Below, piece after piece: positions 23,850-32,689 of a stretch of DNA of 64,000 bases. The stretch is from Gammaproteobacteria bacterium UBA5078. Its GTDB lineage: Bacteria; Pseudomonadota; Gammaproteobacteria; Pseudomonadales; Pseudohongiellaceae. The position numbers and the translations under genes are program-made. The stretch is from positions 39,466 to 103,465 of the forward strand of contig DIAM01000021.1 in NCBI GenBank assembly GCA_002416505.1, read 5' to 3'. The notes beneath the pieces were generated by a model, which searched no databases, was not told the origin of the DNA, and worked only from the letters and a program-made list of their open reading frames with translations. Each line of letters opens with the position of its first letter. The first letter of the stretch is position 1.

Positions 23850-25865
23850 ATGTCCTACCCGCATCTGCTCGAACCGCTCGACCTAGGTTTCACTACTTTA
23901 CGTAACCGCGTTCTTATGGGTTCGATGCACACGGGGCTCGAGGATATACCCGACAGCCATGCCCGCATGGCTGCCTTCTATGCGGAGCGTGCGGCCGGCG
24001 GAGTAGCGCTCATCGTCACCGGCGGCTTCATGCCCAATGCGCATTGTCTGCCCCCCGGCGAGTTGCCGGTCTTTCTGCAGGAGGGTGCCGTAGAGAAGCA
24101 TCGCGTGATCACCGACGCGGTACACGACGCCGGCGGCAAGATCTGCCTACAGATTCTGCACACCGGTCGTTATTCGCGAACGGAAAACCTGCTCGCCCCG
24201 TCGCCCATTCAGGCGCCTATCAATCGCTATGTGCCCCACGAGGCGAGCGAAGAGCAGATATTGCAGCAGATCGAAGACTTCGCAGACTTCGCCGCGTTCT
24301 GTCAGGAAGCGGGCTACGACGGCGTCGAGATCATGGGCTCGGAAGGCTATTTCATCAATGAGTTTATCGCTAAACGCACCAACCAGCGCAAAGACCGTTG
24401 GGGCGGCAGCTTCGAGAATCGCATTCGCTTGGCGCTAGAGATCGTGCGCCGCACTCGAGAACGCGTCGGCGCCAACTTCATCATCATCTTCCGCCTCTCT
24501 ATGCTAGACCTTGTGGAGGGGGGCAGCAGCTTCGAGGAGACCGTGATTCTGGGCAAGGCTTTGGCGCAAGCTGGAGTGAGCATCATCAACACTGGCATCG
24601 GCTGGCATGAGTCCCAGATCCCCACAATCGCCACAAAAGTGCCACGAGCGGCCTTTACATGGGTCACCGCAAAATACCGCGAACACTTACCGGTGCCCGT
24701 CATTACCTCGAATCGAATCAACACCCCTGAGGTGGCAGAGGAGGTGTTGGCGCGTGGCGATGCAGACATGATCTCGATGGCACGCCCTTTCTTGGCAGAC
24801 CCGCATTTCGTCAACAAGGCAGCGGCCAATCGCAGCGCGGAGATCAACACCTGCATCGGCTGCAATCAAGCCTGCCTAGATCATATCTTCAATGGCAAGC
24901 TCACCAGCTGCCTAGTCAACCCCCGCGCCTGTCATGAACTGGAGTTTCGACTCACCCCTACGGACTCTCCCAAGCGCATCGCCGTGGTGGGTGCGGGGCC
25001 GGCGGGACTGGCCTTCGCCACCACCGCCGCCGAGCGCGGGCATAAGGTCACACTGTTCGACAGCGCGGCGCAGATAGGCGGTCAATTCAATCTCGCCAAG
25101 CGCATCCCCGGCAAGGAAGAGTTCAATGAGACCCTGCGCTACTTCGCGCAGCGCCTGCAGGTGCTCGGGGTCGAGCTCAAACTCAATACGCGCGTGACGA
25201 GCACCCAACTCAATGTGCAGGGATTCGATGCCGTGGCACTGGCCACCGGCATCACGCCCCGTGTGCCTAGTATCGAAGGCGTCGACCACCCCATGGTACT
25301 TAGTTATGTCGATGTCATCAGCGGCAAGGTAGCGGTGGGCAAGCGCGTGGCCCTGATCGGCGCCGGCGGCATCGGCTTCGATGTGGCGGAGTTCCTAAGC
25401 CATGGCAAGGCGAGCCCGAGCCAAGACATCCCAGTTTTCATGCGGGAATGGGGTGTGGACATGACGATGGCGGCGCGCGGCGGGATCGAGGGCGTCAGCG
25501 CCGAGCTAGAAGACTCGCCGCGACAGATATTCCTATTGCAGCGCAAGCAGACTCGGGTTGGCGCCAATCTAGGCAAAACCACCGGCTGGATTCATCGCCT
25601 AGGACTCATGAAGCGACACGTGCAGATGCTGGCCGGTTGTGAGTATCAGCGCATCGATGACGAAGGCTTGCACCTGAGCGTCAATGGCGAGCCGCGCGTG
25701 CTGGCCGTGGACAATATAGTGATCTGTGCAGGCCAGGAGCCCTTGCAGGAATTAGTGGCGGGCCTGAAGATTCCGAATCATCTAGTGGGCGGCGCAAACG
25801 TCGCCGCCGAGCTCGATGCGAAACGTGCGATCGAGGAGGCGACTCGGGTCGCCCTCAATATCTAG
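23850..25865 (+). CDS. fadH: 2,4-dienoyl-CoA reductase (FMN/FAD/4Fe-4S)
   Basis: A 671-residue protein matching E. coli FadH in length and order. The N-terminal TIM barrel (1-about 350) binds FMN (LRNRVLMGSMHTGLED; FAKRT-like FIAKRTNQRKDRWGGSFENR). The 4Fe-4S cysteines lie in NTCIGCNQACLDHIF and LTSCLVNPRAC. The C-terminal half has the FAD motif IAVVGAGPAGLAFATTAAER and an NADPH motif VALIGAGGIGFDVAEFLS. It reduces 2,4-dienoyl-CoA so that unsaturated fatty acids can enter beta-oxidation. The stop shares the tetranucleotide CTAG (25862-25865) with the convergent eptA gene. Confidence 0.94.
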   Translation: MSYPHLLEPLDLGFTTLRNRVLMGSMHTGLEDIPDSHARMAAFYAERAAGGVALIVTGGFMPNAHCLPPGELPVFLQEGAVEKHRVITDAVHDAGGKICLQILHTGRYSRTENLLAPSPIQAPINRYVPHEASEEQILQQIEDFADFAAFCQEAGYDGVEIMGSEGYFINEFIAKRTNQRKDRWGGSFENRIRLALEIVRRTRERVGANFIIIFRLSMLDLVEGGSSFEETVILGKALAQAGVSIINTGIGWHESQIPTIATKVPRAAFTWVTAKYREHLPVPVITSNRINTPEVAEEVLARGDADMISMARPFLADPHFVNKAAANRSAEINTCIGCNQACLDHIFNGKLTSCLVNPRACHELEFRLTPTDSPKRIAVVGAGPAGLAFATTAAERGHKVTLFDSAAQIGGQFNLAKRIPGKEEFNETLRYFAQRLQVLGVELKLNTRVTSTQLNVQGFDAVALATGITPRVPSIEGVDHPMVLSYVDVISGKVAVGKRVALIGAGGIGFDVAEFLSHGKASPSQDIPVFMREWGVDMTMAARGGIEGVSAELEDSPRQIFLLQRKQTRVGANLGKTTGWIHRLGLMKRHVQMLAGCEYQRIDDEGLHLSVNGEPRVLAVDNIVICAGQEPLQELVAGLKIPNHLVGGANVAAELDAKRAIEEATRVALNI

Positions 25866-27505
25866 TGGGCGCCATTCGCCGGCGCTAGGATATCGAGCTG
25901 CGGCTGATAGATTTTGGTATTGACGTTCAGCATGCCTAACACGGTATGGAAATAATTATCGTGCGAGAGCTCTTGCTGCGCTAGGGTAGCTAGCTCGTCG
26001 TGCATCTTCGCGGCTTTCTCATCCCCCAGCCACATGAAGGCCGCGACGTGCTTCTGAGCCTCTGGTGCGATCGCATAGGGCAGGCCGTGCAGATAGAGCC
26101 CGAGCTCGCCTAGCGACTCGCCATGATCCGCCATATAGAACATGGCAGTGGCGAACTCATCCTGCAGGGGGCGCAGGAATTCGATCACAGAACCGAGGAA
26201 GAAATCGCTATACACCAGCGCGTTATCATAGGCATTGCTGATCTGTTCGCGCGTACACTCCTCCATCTGATTGGTCTCACACACCGGAGTAAATATCTCA
26301 AACTCCTTGGGGTAGCGCTTATAGTAGGCCGGGCCATGATTGCCCATCTGGTGCAGCACGATGACGATGTCGCCCTGGGGATGGTCCGCAATATACTGAT
26401 CTAGCCCGCTGAGCATGCCGACATCGCGACACTCCGGGTCACATAGCGGATTCACATCGGGACTGCGAAAATCCTCGAAGGCGATCGCGTCCGCCACACC
26501 CTTGGAGTCTGAGTTGTTGTCGCGCCACAGCACATTCACGCCGGCTCGCTGCAGCACATCTAGGACGTTCTCTTCTCGTTTCGCTGCACTCAAACGAAAA
26601 TCGTGAAAGGGTATCGACGAAAACATGCACGGCAAGGAATAGGCTGTGGAGGTAGCACAGGAGCTTACCGCCGGCAGATTAGTGATGTTCTCGGTGGACA
26701 GCACAGGGTTGGTGAGGCGCTCATACCCATTGAGCGACCAGTGATCCGCACGCGTCGCCTCTCCGACCACCAACACGACGACCTTGCGCTTATCGCCCAC
26801 AATATGGGTGATATGAGCATCCTCCCCGATCGGCGTGCGCGGTCCAGACAACTCGGTACTAAGCAGTTCATCCACAAACTTACCCGAAGAGTAGACCACC
26901 GTTAGTGGGTTCATGTAGTAGCGCAGATCTTTCTGCTCGCGAATGAAGCTCGTGTAGTGCTCGGACATCAACAGCATATTGGCCACGATGGCCAGTAGCA
27001 GCACGCCCAGAAACTTGAAACGGTTAGCGATCTCTTTAAGCGGTGTGGCACAGACTAAGGGCAACTTGTAGACCACATACGCCGGCAGCGCGCCAAGGAA
27101 AACAACATAGGCCAGCAAGCGCGGGCTGAACAGGTCGAACACCTCGCGCGAATCTGTCATGACCGAATTCTGAATCATGGTCGAGTCGATGACGACATTA
27201 TAGCTATTCATGAAATAGCTGGTGACTGCCGCCACCGGAAACAGAATCATGAGCACTGGCTTGAAGGTGTATTTATTGAGGATCAATCCCAAGAAGAAGG
27301 CGATCGAGCTCACCAGGAATACCGCTAGGGATATATAGAAGGCTAGATTGTCGGGCGCTGGATAGCGCTCGGCGACGTTCTGAAAGAACGCGAAGTTATA
27401 GCCTAGGGTAAAGATGACGGCCGCTAGCAGAATCACTGCACAACTGCCTTTTGTCTTAAATAGAGTCATACTCAGTCGGTCCGCAAGGCGAATAAGAGCG
27501 CTCAT
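25862..27505 (-). CDS. eptA: Lipid A phosphoethanolamine transferase, MCR-like EptA
   Basis: A 547-residue inner-membrane enzyme with five N-terminal helices and a periplasmic sulfatase-fold domain. The nucleophile Thr lies in SCATSTAYSLPCMFSS (about 277-292). Further active-site motifs are WRDNNSDSKGV, LHQMGNHGPAYYKRY (metal/His ligands) and MADHGESLGELGLYLHG (Asp-His). From memory, WRDNNSDSKGV and STAYS are closer to MCR-1 than to E. coli EptA. The enzyme adds phosphoethanolamine to lipid A and lowers affinity for polymyxins and cationic peptides. A PmrA-box-like site lies 46 bp upstream of its ATG, and a PAP2 phosphatase gene is divergent. No mobile element was seen, so this looks intrinsic. 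Confidence 0.92.
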   Translation of the reverse strand: MSALIRLADRLSMTLFKTKGSCAVILLAAVIFTLGYNFAFFQNVAERYPAPDNLAFYISLAVFLVSSIAFFLGLILNKYTFKPVLMILFPVAAVTSYFMNSYNVVIDSTMIQNSVMTDSREVFDLFSPRLLAYVVFLGALPAYVVYKLPLVCATPLKEIANRFKFLGVLLLAIVANMLLMSEHYTSFIREQKDLRYYMNPLTVVYSSGKFVDELLSTELSGPRTPIGEDAHITHIVGDKRKVVVLVVGEATRADHWSLNGYERLTNPVLSTENITNLPAVSSCATSTAYSLPCMFSSIPFHDFRLSAAKREENVLDVLQRAGVNVLWRDNNSDSKGVADAIAFEDFRSPDVNPLCDPECRDVGMLSGLDQYIADHPQGDIVIVLHQMGNHGPAYYKRYPKEFEIFTPVCETNQMEECTREQISNAYDNALVYSDFFLGSVIEFLRPLQDEFATAMFYMADHGESLGELGLYLHGLPYAIAPEAQKHVAAFMWLGDEKAAKMHDELATLAQQELSHDNYFHTVLGMLNVNTKIYQPQLDILAPANGAH

Positions 27506-27550
27506 GACACACGCTAATAAGAGTTACGCTGCTTATTCTGCAGACCGAGT

Positions 27551-27567
27551 CTTAAGACATACTTAAG
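27551..27567. promoter_or_regulatory. PmrA-box-like repeat CTTAAG-N5-CTTAAG
   Basis: Two CTTAAG hexamers separated by exactly five bases (ACATA) match the published PmrA-box consensus YTTAAK-N5-YTTAAK at every position. The site lies in the 160-bp gap between eptA (ATG 27505, minus) and the PAP2 gene (ATG 27666, plus). A -10-like TATGAT (27578-27583) lies 10 bp downstream towards the PAP2 gene. Because CTTAAG is itself a palindrome, the site reads the same way for both genes. No pmrA/pmrB pair is present in the window. Confidence 0.6.
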
Positions 27568-27665
27568 TTGAGGCGCTTATGATTGACTCCGTCATTAGAA
27601 GACGCCCTAGAGGCATTATCCGCAATCCTGACTAGCCAACCCATCCCAGCGCGAGCCCCATCTGC

Positions 27666-28346
27666 ATGACACGTGATTTCCGACTCTTCGTTCTGCTTCC
27701 TACTGCCGCCTTCCTGTTGGGCAATATCCTATTGATAGGCGCTGGGGGCGACTTACTTCTCGGCGACTTGCTGTTTCGCCTGCAAGGCGGTCAATGGCTC
27801 ATGAAAGACGCCTGGCTCACGAACGAGCTCATTCATGATCAAGGCCGCAATCTAGTCGCCGTGCTCTTGCTCACACTGCTCACAGCCATCGGCCTAAGCC
27901 ATTTCACGCAATCGCTGCGCCCCTATCGCAAGGGCCTGTACTACGTGCTGGTTTGCGCCTTGATTACGGTAGCGATAGTGAACCTGATGAAGCAGTACAG
28001 CGCGCTGGACTGCCCTTGGGACTTGACGCGTTACGGGGGCGATAAGGTGTTTATTAGTTTGTTCGAACCACGCCTTGCCGGGCAGGGCCCCGGGGCCTGT
28101 TTTCCGGCCGGTCATGCCAGCGGCGCATACTGCTGGCTAGGCTTATTCTTTCTAGCGCGACACTACTGGCCGCGCTGGCGCTTTAGGGCCTTGGGGGGAG
28201 TGTTGACCTTGGGTTTGGTGTTCGGCATCGCTCAGCAGCTGCGCGGCGCCCATTTCGTCTCTCATGACTTATGGACGCTCTACATCAGCTGGATGTCGGC
28301 ATGCCTGTGCTACTTCTATCTATTGCGCATGGAGCCCATGCGCTAG
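27666..28346 (+). CDS. PAP2-superfamily phosphatase (LpxE/LpxT-like)
   Basis: A 226-residue membrane protein with about six helices. The PAP2 catalytic motifs are recognisable: MKQYSALDCPWDL for the first motif (divergent from K-x6-RP), FPAGHASGAYCW for PSGH (Ala replaces Ser, the catalytic His is kept), and RGAHFVSHDLWT for SRxxxxxHxxxD. Such enzymes act on undecaprenyl pyrophosphate, phosphatidylglycerophosphate or lipid A phosphates. Its position opposite eptA makes lipid A 1-phosphate removal or transfer likely, by inference. The stop shares CTAG (28343-28346) with the convergent spermidine-synthase-like gene. Confidence 0.85.
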   Translation: MTRDFRLFVLLPTAAFLLGNILLIGAGGDLLLGDLLFRLQGGQWLMKDAWLTNELIHDQGRNLVAVLLLTLLTAIGLSHFTQSLRPYRKGLYYVLVCALITVAIVNLMKQYSALDCPWDLTRYGGDKVFISLFEPRLAGQGPGACFPAGHASGAYCWLGLFFLARHYWPRWRFRALGGVLTLGLVFGIAQQLRGAHFVSHDLWTLYISWMSACLCYFYLLRMEPMR

Positions 28347-29269
28347 CGGCCCAATAGGTTGGCGGGCGAGAACTGATCGGTTAGCACGCGCTTGGTCTGA
28401 TCCCAGTCTGGCCGCGTGCCCATGCGGTTCGGGAACTCGAGTATCTCGACACCGTAGGGCTTCAGAGTCTCATGCAGTGGCTGGGCGTTAGCCTTTAGCG
28501 TGCCCTGGCTTGGCAATTCTTTCTGCTGCGCGATGATCACTCGATTTCCTGAGCCACTCATCTTCAGGTTGAAGAAGTCGCCGAACACCGCGCGATAGGT
28601 CTCCGATTCGTGTGCGTATAGCTCACTCGTCGAGAAGGTGTTGGAGACCAGCACGCCATCGGGCGTCAGTATCTGCTTTACCTCTTCGAGGAATTCCTGC
28701 GTCAGCATGTGCTCGGGAATATACTCGCCGGTGAAGGCATCTAGCACGATGAAGTCGAACTTACGCCCCGTAAGGCCTGCCCGCTTGATGAATACCCTAG
28801 CATCTACCACATGGGTCTCAACACTCTCACTCTCTTGGAAGTTAAAGAAATTCTTCGCCACGTTTACCACCGCCTGATCGATCTCGAGCACCTCGATCTT
28901 GGCGTCGGGGTAGAGCTCGTGCAGGGCCGAGGGCAGCGTGCCACCGCCGAGTCCGGCGATGAGGATATTCTTCGGGTCAGGATTGACCAATAGGCCGGCC
29001 ATCGTCATGCGCGCATAATGAAAGACGAACTCCTTCGGATTGCGCATATCCATGCAGGTCTGATTGCGCTCGCCTCGCACCGCGTTGAAGAGTAGGCAGC
29101 GGCGTCCGTCCACCTCGGTCACGAAAATATTGCGGTACACCGAGCGCTCCTCATGGAGTGTCTCGGCGGTGACTAGGCCGGTGAACAAAGAGGCTAGGGT
29201 CAGCAAGCTAAAGAGCAATCCCTGGCGCCAGGGATTGATACTACGATGCAAAGTCTGTTTAGTTTTCAT
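28343..29269 (-). CDS. Spermidine synthase-like protein
   Basis: A 308-residue protein with one N-terminal hydrophobic segment (GLLFSLLTLASLFTGLVTA), then a SpeE-like Rossmann domain: NILIAGLGGGTLPSALHELY (SAM-site-like), IEVLEIDQAVVNVAKNFF and FDFIVLDAFTGEYIPEH (catalytic Asp region). The N-terminal part matches what follows the membrane domain in fused MFS/spermidine-synthase-like proteins, and the membrane domain is encoded by the gene immediately upstream, overlapping by 11 bp. True polyamine synthesis is not proven; many such proteins have unknown substrates. Confidence 0.82.
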   Translation of the reverse strand: MKTKQTLHRSINPWRQGLLFSLLTLASLFTGLVTAETLHEERSVYRNIFVTEVDGRRCLLFNAVRGERNQTCMDMRNPKEFVFHYARMTMAGLLVNPDPKNILIAGLGGGTLPSALHELYPDAKIEVLEIDQAVVNVAKNFFNFQESESVETHVVDARVFIKRAGLTGRKFDFIVLDAFTGEYIPEHMLTQEFLEEVKQILTPDGVLVSNTFSTSELYAHESETYRAVFGDFFNLKMSGSGNRVIIAQQKELPSQGTLKANAQPLHETLKPYGVEILEFPNRMGTRPDWDQTKRVLTDQFSPANLLGR

Positions 29270-29909
29270 AACGATGAACTCCCGCGGCTTCCCGAACCGG
29301 TAGCTTATGAACGATCAAGATGGCGACACCGGACAGCACTAGGACGGCGACAGCGCCCCACATAATGGTGTCGATCTCAAACCAGAGGACGAAATAGAAC
29401 GATGTCATCAGAGTACCAAGGGCGCTGCCCAGGGTCGAGACGAAATACAGCAGCCCCGCCATGCGCCCGCTATGCTCCTCTGAGCTGACCAGCAAGCGGA
29501 TCGAATAGGGCGAGACCATGCCCATGAAGCAGATGGGCAGGAAATACAGGAGAGTCGCGGCGATCAAGGAGCCATAGCGAGGATCTTCGACCGTCAAGAA
29601 CACTTGCGTCATCGTCCATTCCGCGAAGAAGATAATTGGCAAGGACAGTAGCGCCGAGAGTCCGAAGAAGGCGGCGAACACGCCATGGCTTGGCTTGCGC
29701 GAGGACAGGCGCCCGCCCCATAGATAGCCTAGGGACAGGGAGAGCATGAAGATAGTGATGATGCTGCCCCAGACGTAGACGCTGGTGCCAAAATAGGGAG
29801 ACAGCACGCGGCCACCTAGCAGTTCGATCGTCATGATCACGAAGCCATTGAGGAAGGCGGCGCAGACAATCACGTTTTGCATTAAGGAATTCTTGCTGGT
29901 TACGGTCAC
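29259..29909 (-). CDS. Membrane protein, N-terminal half of an MFS/spermidine-synthase-like fusion
   Basis: A 216-residue protein with six or seven hydrophobic helices, including GFVIMTIELLGGRVLSPYFG and VYVWGSIITIFMLSLSLGYL, both typical of the membrane half of fused MFS/spermidine synthase proteins. I start at GTG 29909, which has an AGAAG about 8 bp upstream; ATG 29882 has no Shine-Dalgarno and would remove nine residues. The stop TAA overlaps the SpeE-like gene's ATG. The two genes probably make a two-subunit form of what is elsewhere one polypeptide. Confidence 0.75.
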   Translation of the reverse strand: MTVTSKNSLMQNVIVCAAFLNGFVIMTIELLGGRVLSPYFGTSVYVWGSIITIFMLSLSLGYLWGGRLSSRKPSHGVFAAFFGLSALLSLPIIFFAEWTMTQVFLTVEDPRYGSLIAATLLYFLPICFMGMVSPYSIRLLVSSEEHSGRMAGLLYFVSTLGSALGTLMTSFYFVLWFEIDTIMWGAVAVLVLSGVAILIVHKLPVREAAGVHRYEN

Positions 29910-30197
29910 GTTGAGTTCTTCTTATAGTGTCGGGTAAACGGGAGATGTCCGATCGTTGCTAGGCATAAGCACTGCCGGTGGGCTGCGTTCAGGTGCCTGA
30001 AAATACGTTATCTCCCACGATGGGTCAAGGTAGCACTGTGTCTATAGCCTGTGATGATGAATTGCCAGCACGGCGTCACAGGCGTATTCTTGCGGCGCTT
30101 TTCACGCTACGGGCGAACAAACCCTCGCTCGCTAAACAGCAGAACCTTTTTTACGGCAATTCCATTCATTGATCCGCCTCGGATCGGGACCCTTATA

Positions 30198-31598
30198 ATG
30201 CCCGATGATCGCCCCATAGAAGTAGTCGCCGAGCCGCCGGCCCCACTACGCCTTAGCCTGATGCGCCTTGCCGCGCCGACCATCGTGGGCAACCTACTGC
30301 TCTCGATGGTGCATCTGGCCGCGATCAAGATCGTCGCGAGCCTAGGCGACGGCGCGGTGGCGGCCGTTCTGGCCGCCGACCGCATCTATATGGCGATTCA
30401 ACTAATCCTCTTCTCTATCACCGTGGGCACTACCGCGATGGTCGCCTACGCCTGGGGCGCTAAGAATCATGAGGAGGCTGACCGCGTGGTGAAGCTATCG
30501 ATGATGATAGCGGTGATCGCCTCCTTATTATTGTGCGTCGTCATCCAGTTTGTCGCCGAGCCTCTCGTCGGCATCTTCGGCCTGGAGGGCGAGCTACTGG
30601 TCGAGGCCGGCCAGTATCTAAAGATCCTGATCTACTTCAATGTCTTCTTCGCCTTCCTCGCGGTACTCGGCGCAGGCCTGCGTGCGGCCGGCGACGCCCT
30701 CACGCCAGTGTGGGTCGTGGCCCTAGGCAATGTGGTCAACGTCGCACTGGCCTATTCCCTAGTATACGGCGCCTTCGGACTGCCCAAGTTCGGCGTACAG
30801 GGCGCCGCCTTCGCTACCGGCATCTCCTACCTGCTCACCGCCGCCCTATTCCTGTTCATGTGGCAACGCCAGCACCTAATCCTGAAGCCTCGCGCACAGC
30901 CTTATTTTAGTCGTGAACGCTTCTCCCACCTGGTGCGCATCGCAGTGCCAGCGGGCGTCGAACAGGCTCTGTTCAATACCTCCATCATCAGCTTCATGTG
31001 GGTGGTATCCCTATTCGGCACCGAGGCGTTCACCGCCTATGGTATCGGCGTGAATATCCTCTCGCTCTCCATCGTGATTGGCATGGGCTTCTCTATCGCC
31101 ACCGCCACCATGGTGGGGCAGCATCTCGGCGCCAAGCAGCCTGAGGAGGCCGAGCGCGCCACATGGCGCAACCTGCGTATCGCCTTCGGCATCATGCTCA
31201 CCATCGGCATCATTCTCGGCAGCAATGCCCGCACCATCGGCAGCTTCTTCATAAGCGGCGATGTCATCCTCGACCACTTGGTCGCGCTGACCATCATGGT
31301 GGCGATCGTGCAGCCGATGATGTCGATCGAGTTCACTCTGGGCGGCGCACTGCGCGGCGCCGGCGACACACGCTCCCCCGCCAAGATCATGTTCTCGGGC
31401 ATTATTTTCGGCCGCGTCATATTGACGGCGATCTTCTACTTCGCGGGGTTAGGTGTGTATTGGATCTATGCAGCATTGATCGCGGACTACATCATCAAGT
31501 CCAGCATGTATCTGCATATCTTCAGGAAGGGCAAATGGAAGCGCGCCTTCGAGCGCAGCGCGCGTAAGCAGCGTAAGAGGCAATTAAAGAAAGCCTAG
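30198..31598 (+). CDS. MATE family efflux transporter
   Basis: A 466-residue protein with twelve predicted helices arranged in two similar halves. Family stretches include RLAAPTIVGNLLLSMVHLA, GAGLRAAGDALTPVWVVALG and, in the second half, GGALRGAGDTRSPAKIMF. It exports drugs or metabolites in exchange for sodium or protons. I start at ATG 30198 (MPDDRPIEV); an upstream in-frame ATG would add 49 non-family residues. The C-terminus is basic (KQRKRQLKKA). The stop shares CTAG (31595-31598) with the convergent kinase gene. Confidence 0.92.
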   Translation: MPDDRPIEVVAEPPAPLRLSLMRLAAPTIVGNLLLSMVHLAAIKIVASLGDGAVAAVLAADRIYMAIQLILFSITVGTTAMVAYAWGAKNHEEADRVVKLSMMIAVIASLLLCVVIQFVAEPLVGIFGLEGELLVEAGQYLKILIYFNVFFAFLAVLGAGLRAAGDALTPVWVVALGNVVNVALAYSLVYGAFGLPKFGVQGAAFATGISYLLTAALFLFMWQRQHLILKPRAQPYFSRERFSHLVRIAVPAGVEQALFNTSIISFMWVVSLFGTEAFTAYGIGVNILSLSIVIGMGFSIATATMVGQHLGAKQPEEAERATWRNLRIAFGIMLTIGIILGSNARTIGSFFISGDVILDHLVALTIMVAIVQPMMSIEFTLGGALRGAGDTRSPAKIMFSGIIFGRVILTAIFYFAGLGVYWIYAALIADYIIKSSMYLHIFRKGKWKRAFERSARKQRKRQLKKA

Positions 31599-32671
31599 AG
31601 GGAAGAGCGCTCGATCACCGACTCGCACATCTTGTGCAGGCTATGAGCTTTGTGAATCAAGGCGGCGAAGCGTGGGTCCTTGGTTAGGCCCTGATAATAA
31701 CGATAGTAGATTTGCTGGCCGATGACCGCCAAGCGGAACATGCCGAAACAGAAATAGAAGTCGATGCGCTCCACGGTCAAGCCGGTGCGTTGCGCGAAGC
31801 GCTCCACGATCTGGGCCCGCGTCGGCGCTCCGGGAGCATCGCTTGGCATGGCTCTGAACTGACGGTGATGCTCTGGGTCTCCAGCCTCCGCCCAATAGCC
31901 CAGCGTGCAGCCAAGGTCCATCAGCGGGTCGCCTACCGTGGCCATCTCCCAATCCAACACCCCGATGATCTGCAGCGGGTTGTCGGCAGACCAGATGACA
32001 TTGTCCATCTTGTAGTCGTTGTGAATGATGCGTGCCATGCCGCTCTCGGCGGGCATCTTGTCGTGCAGCCACGCAATGATCTTATCGAAGTCTGGCGCAT
32101 CGGGCGTGCGCGCGTCATGGTAACGCTTGCTCCAACCCTCTACCTGCCTTCGCACATAGCCCTCGGGCTTGCCGAAGTTCTCTAAACCGGCCTCCTTCAG
32201 GTCCACTGAATGCAGCTCGCCTAACACGTCGAATAGCGTGAAGAATTGTTCGCGCACCTGGGCGGGGCTAAGTACCATCTGTGGCGGATATTCCTTGCGA
32301 ATGACCACGCCTTCGATACAGGACATCAGATAGAAGTCACAGCCTAGTACAGCGTGGTCCTGGCAGAAATGCAGCGGTGTTGGAGCGTAGGGAAAGACAC
32401 CGCCTAGGGCACTGAGTATCTTGAACTCGCGCCCCATGTCGTGGGCCGACTTAACCTTGCTGCCGAAGGGGGGGCGCCGCAGCACCCATTTTCGCGATCC
32501 AACGCTAAGAAGATAGGTAAGATTGGAGAAGCCGCCGGGAAACTGCTGCACCTGCAAGGCCGATATGTCGCCACCGAGCACCGGTTGCAGGTAATCCCGC
32601 AGCACGTCTAGGTCGAGCTCTTCGCCTGCGCGGACGGCGCCCGCCTTATCTAGTAAAGCCTGTGTACTCAC
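31595..32671 (-). CDS. APH/choline-kinase-fold phosphotransferase (ACAD-associated, LvaA-like)
   Basis: A 358-residue cytoplasmic kinase-fold protein. The glycine-rich part reads FPGGFSNLTYLLSV, the ATP Lys lies in KWVLRRPP-like strands, the catalytic loop is IHNDYKMDNVIW (HxDxxxxN) and the metal motif is VLDWEMATVGDPLMDLG. Despite the aminoglycoside-kinase name, this subgroup resembles the kinase domain of ACAD10/11 and LvaA, which phosphorylate 4-hydroxyacyl-CoA. It is the last gene of an operon with two acyl-CoA dehydrogenases and a phosphatase. I start at GTG 32671 with GGAAG 7 bp upstream; TTG 32674 is adjacent. The role is inferred from context. Confidence 0.82.
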   Translation of the reverse strand: MSTQALLDKAGAVRAGEELDLDVLRDYLQPVLGGDISALQVQQFPGGFSNLTYLLSVGSRKWVLRRPPFGSKVKSAHDMGREFKILSALGGVFPYAPTPLHFCQDHAVLGCDFYLMSCIEGVVIRKEYPPQMVLSPAQVREQFFTLFDVLGELHSVDLKEAGLENFGKPEGYVRRQVEGWSKRYHDARTPDAPDFDKIIAWLHDKMPAESGMARIIHNDYKMDNVIWSADNPLQIIGVLDWEMATVGDPLMDLGCTLGYWAEAGDPEHHRQFRAMPSDAPGAPTRAQIVERFAQRTGLTVERIDFYFCFGMFRLAVIGQQIYYRYYQGLTKDPRFAALIHKAHSLHKMCESVIERSSL

Positions 32672-32689
32672 CAAAACATCTTCCCGTGT

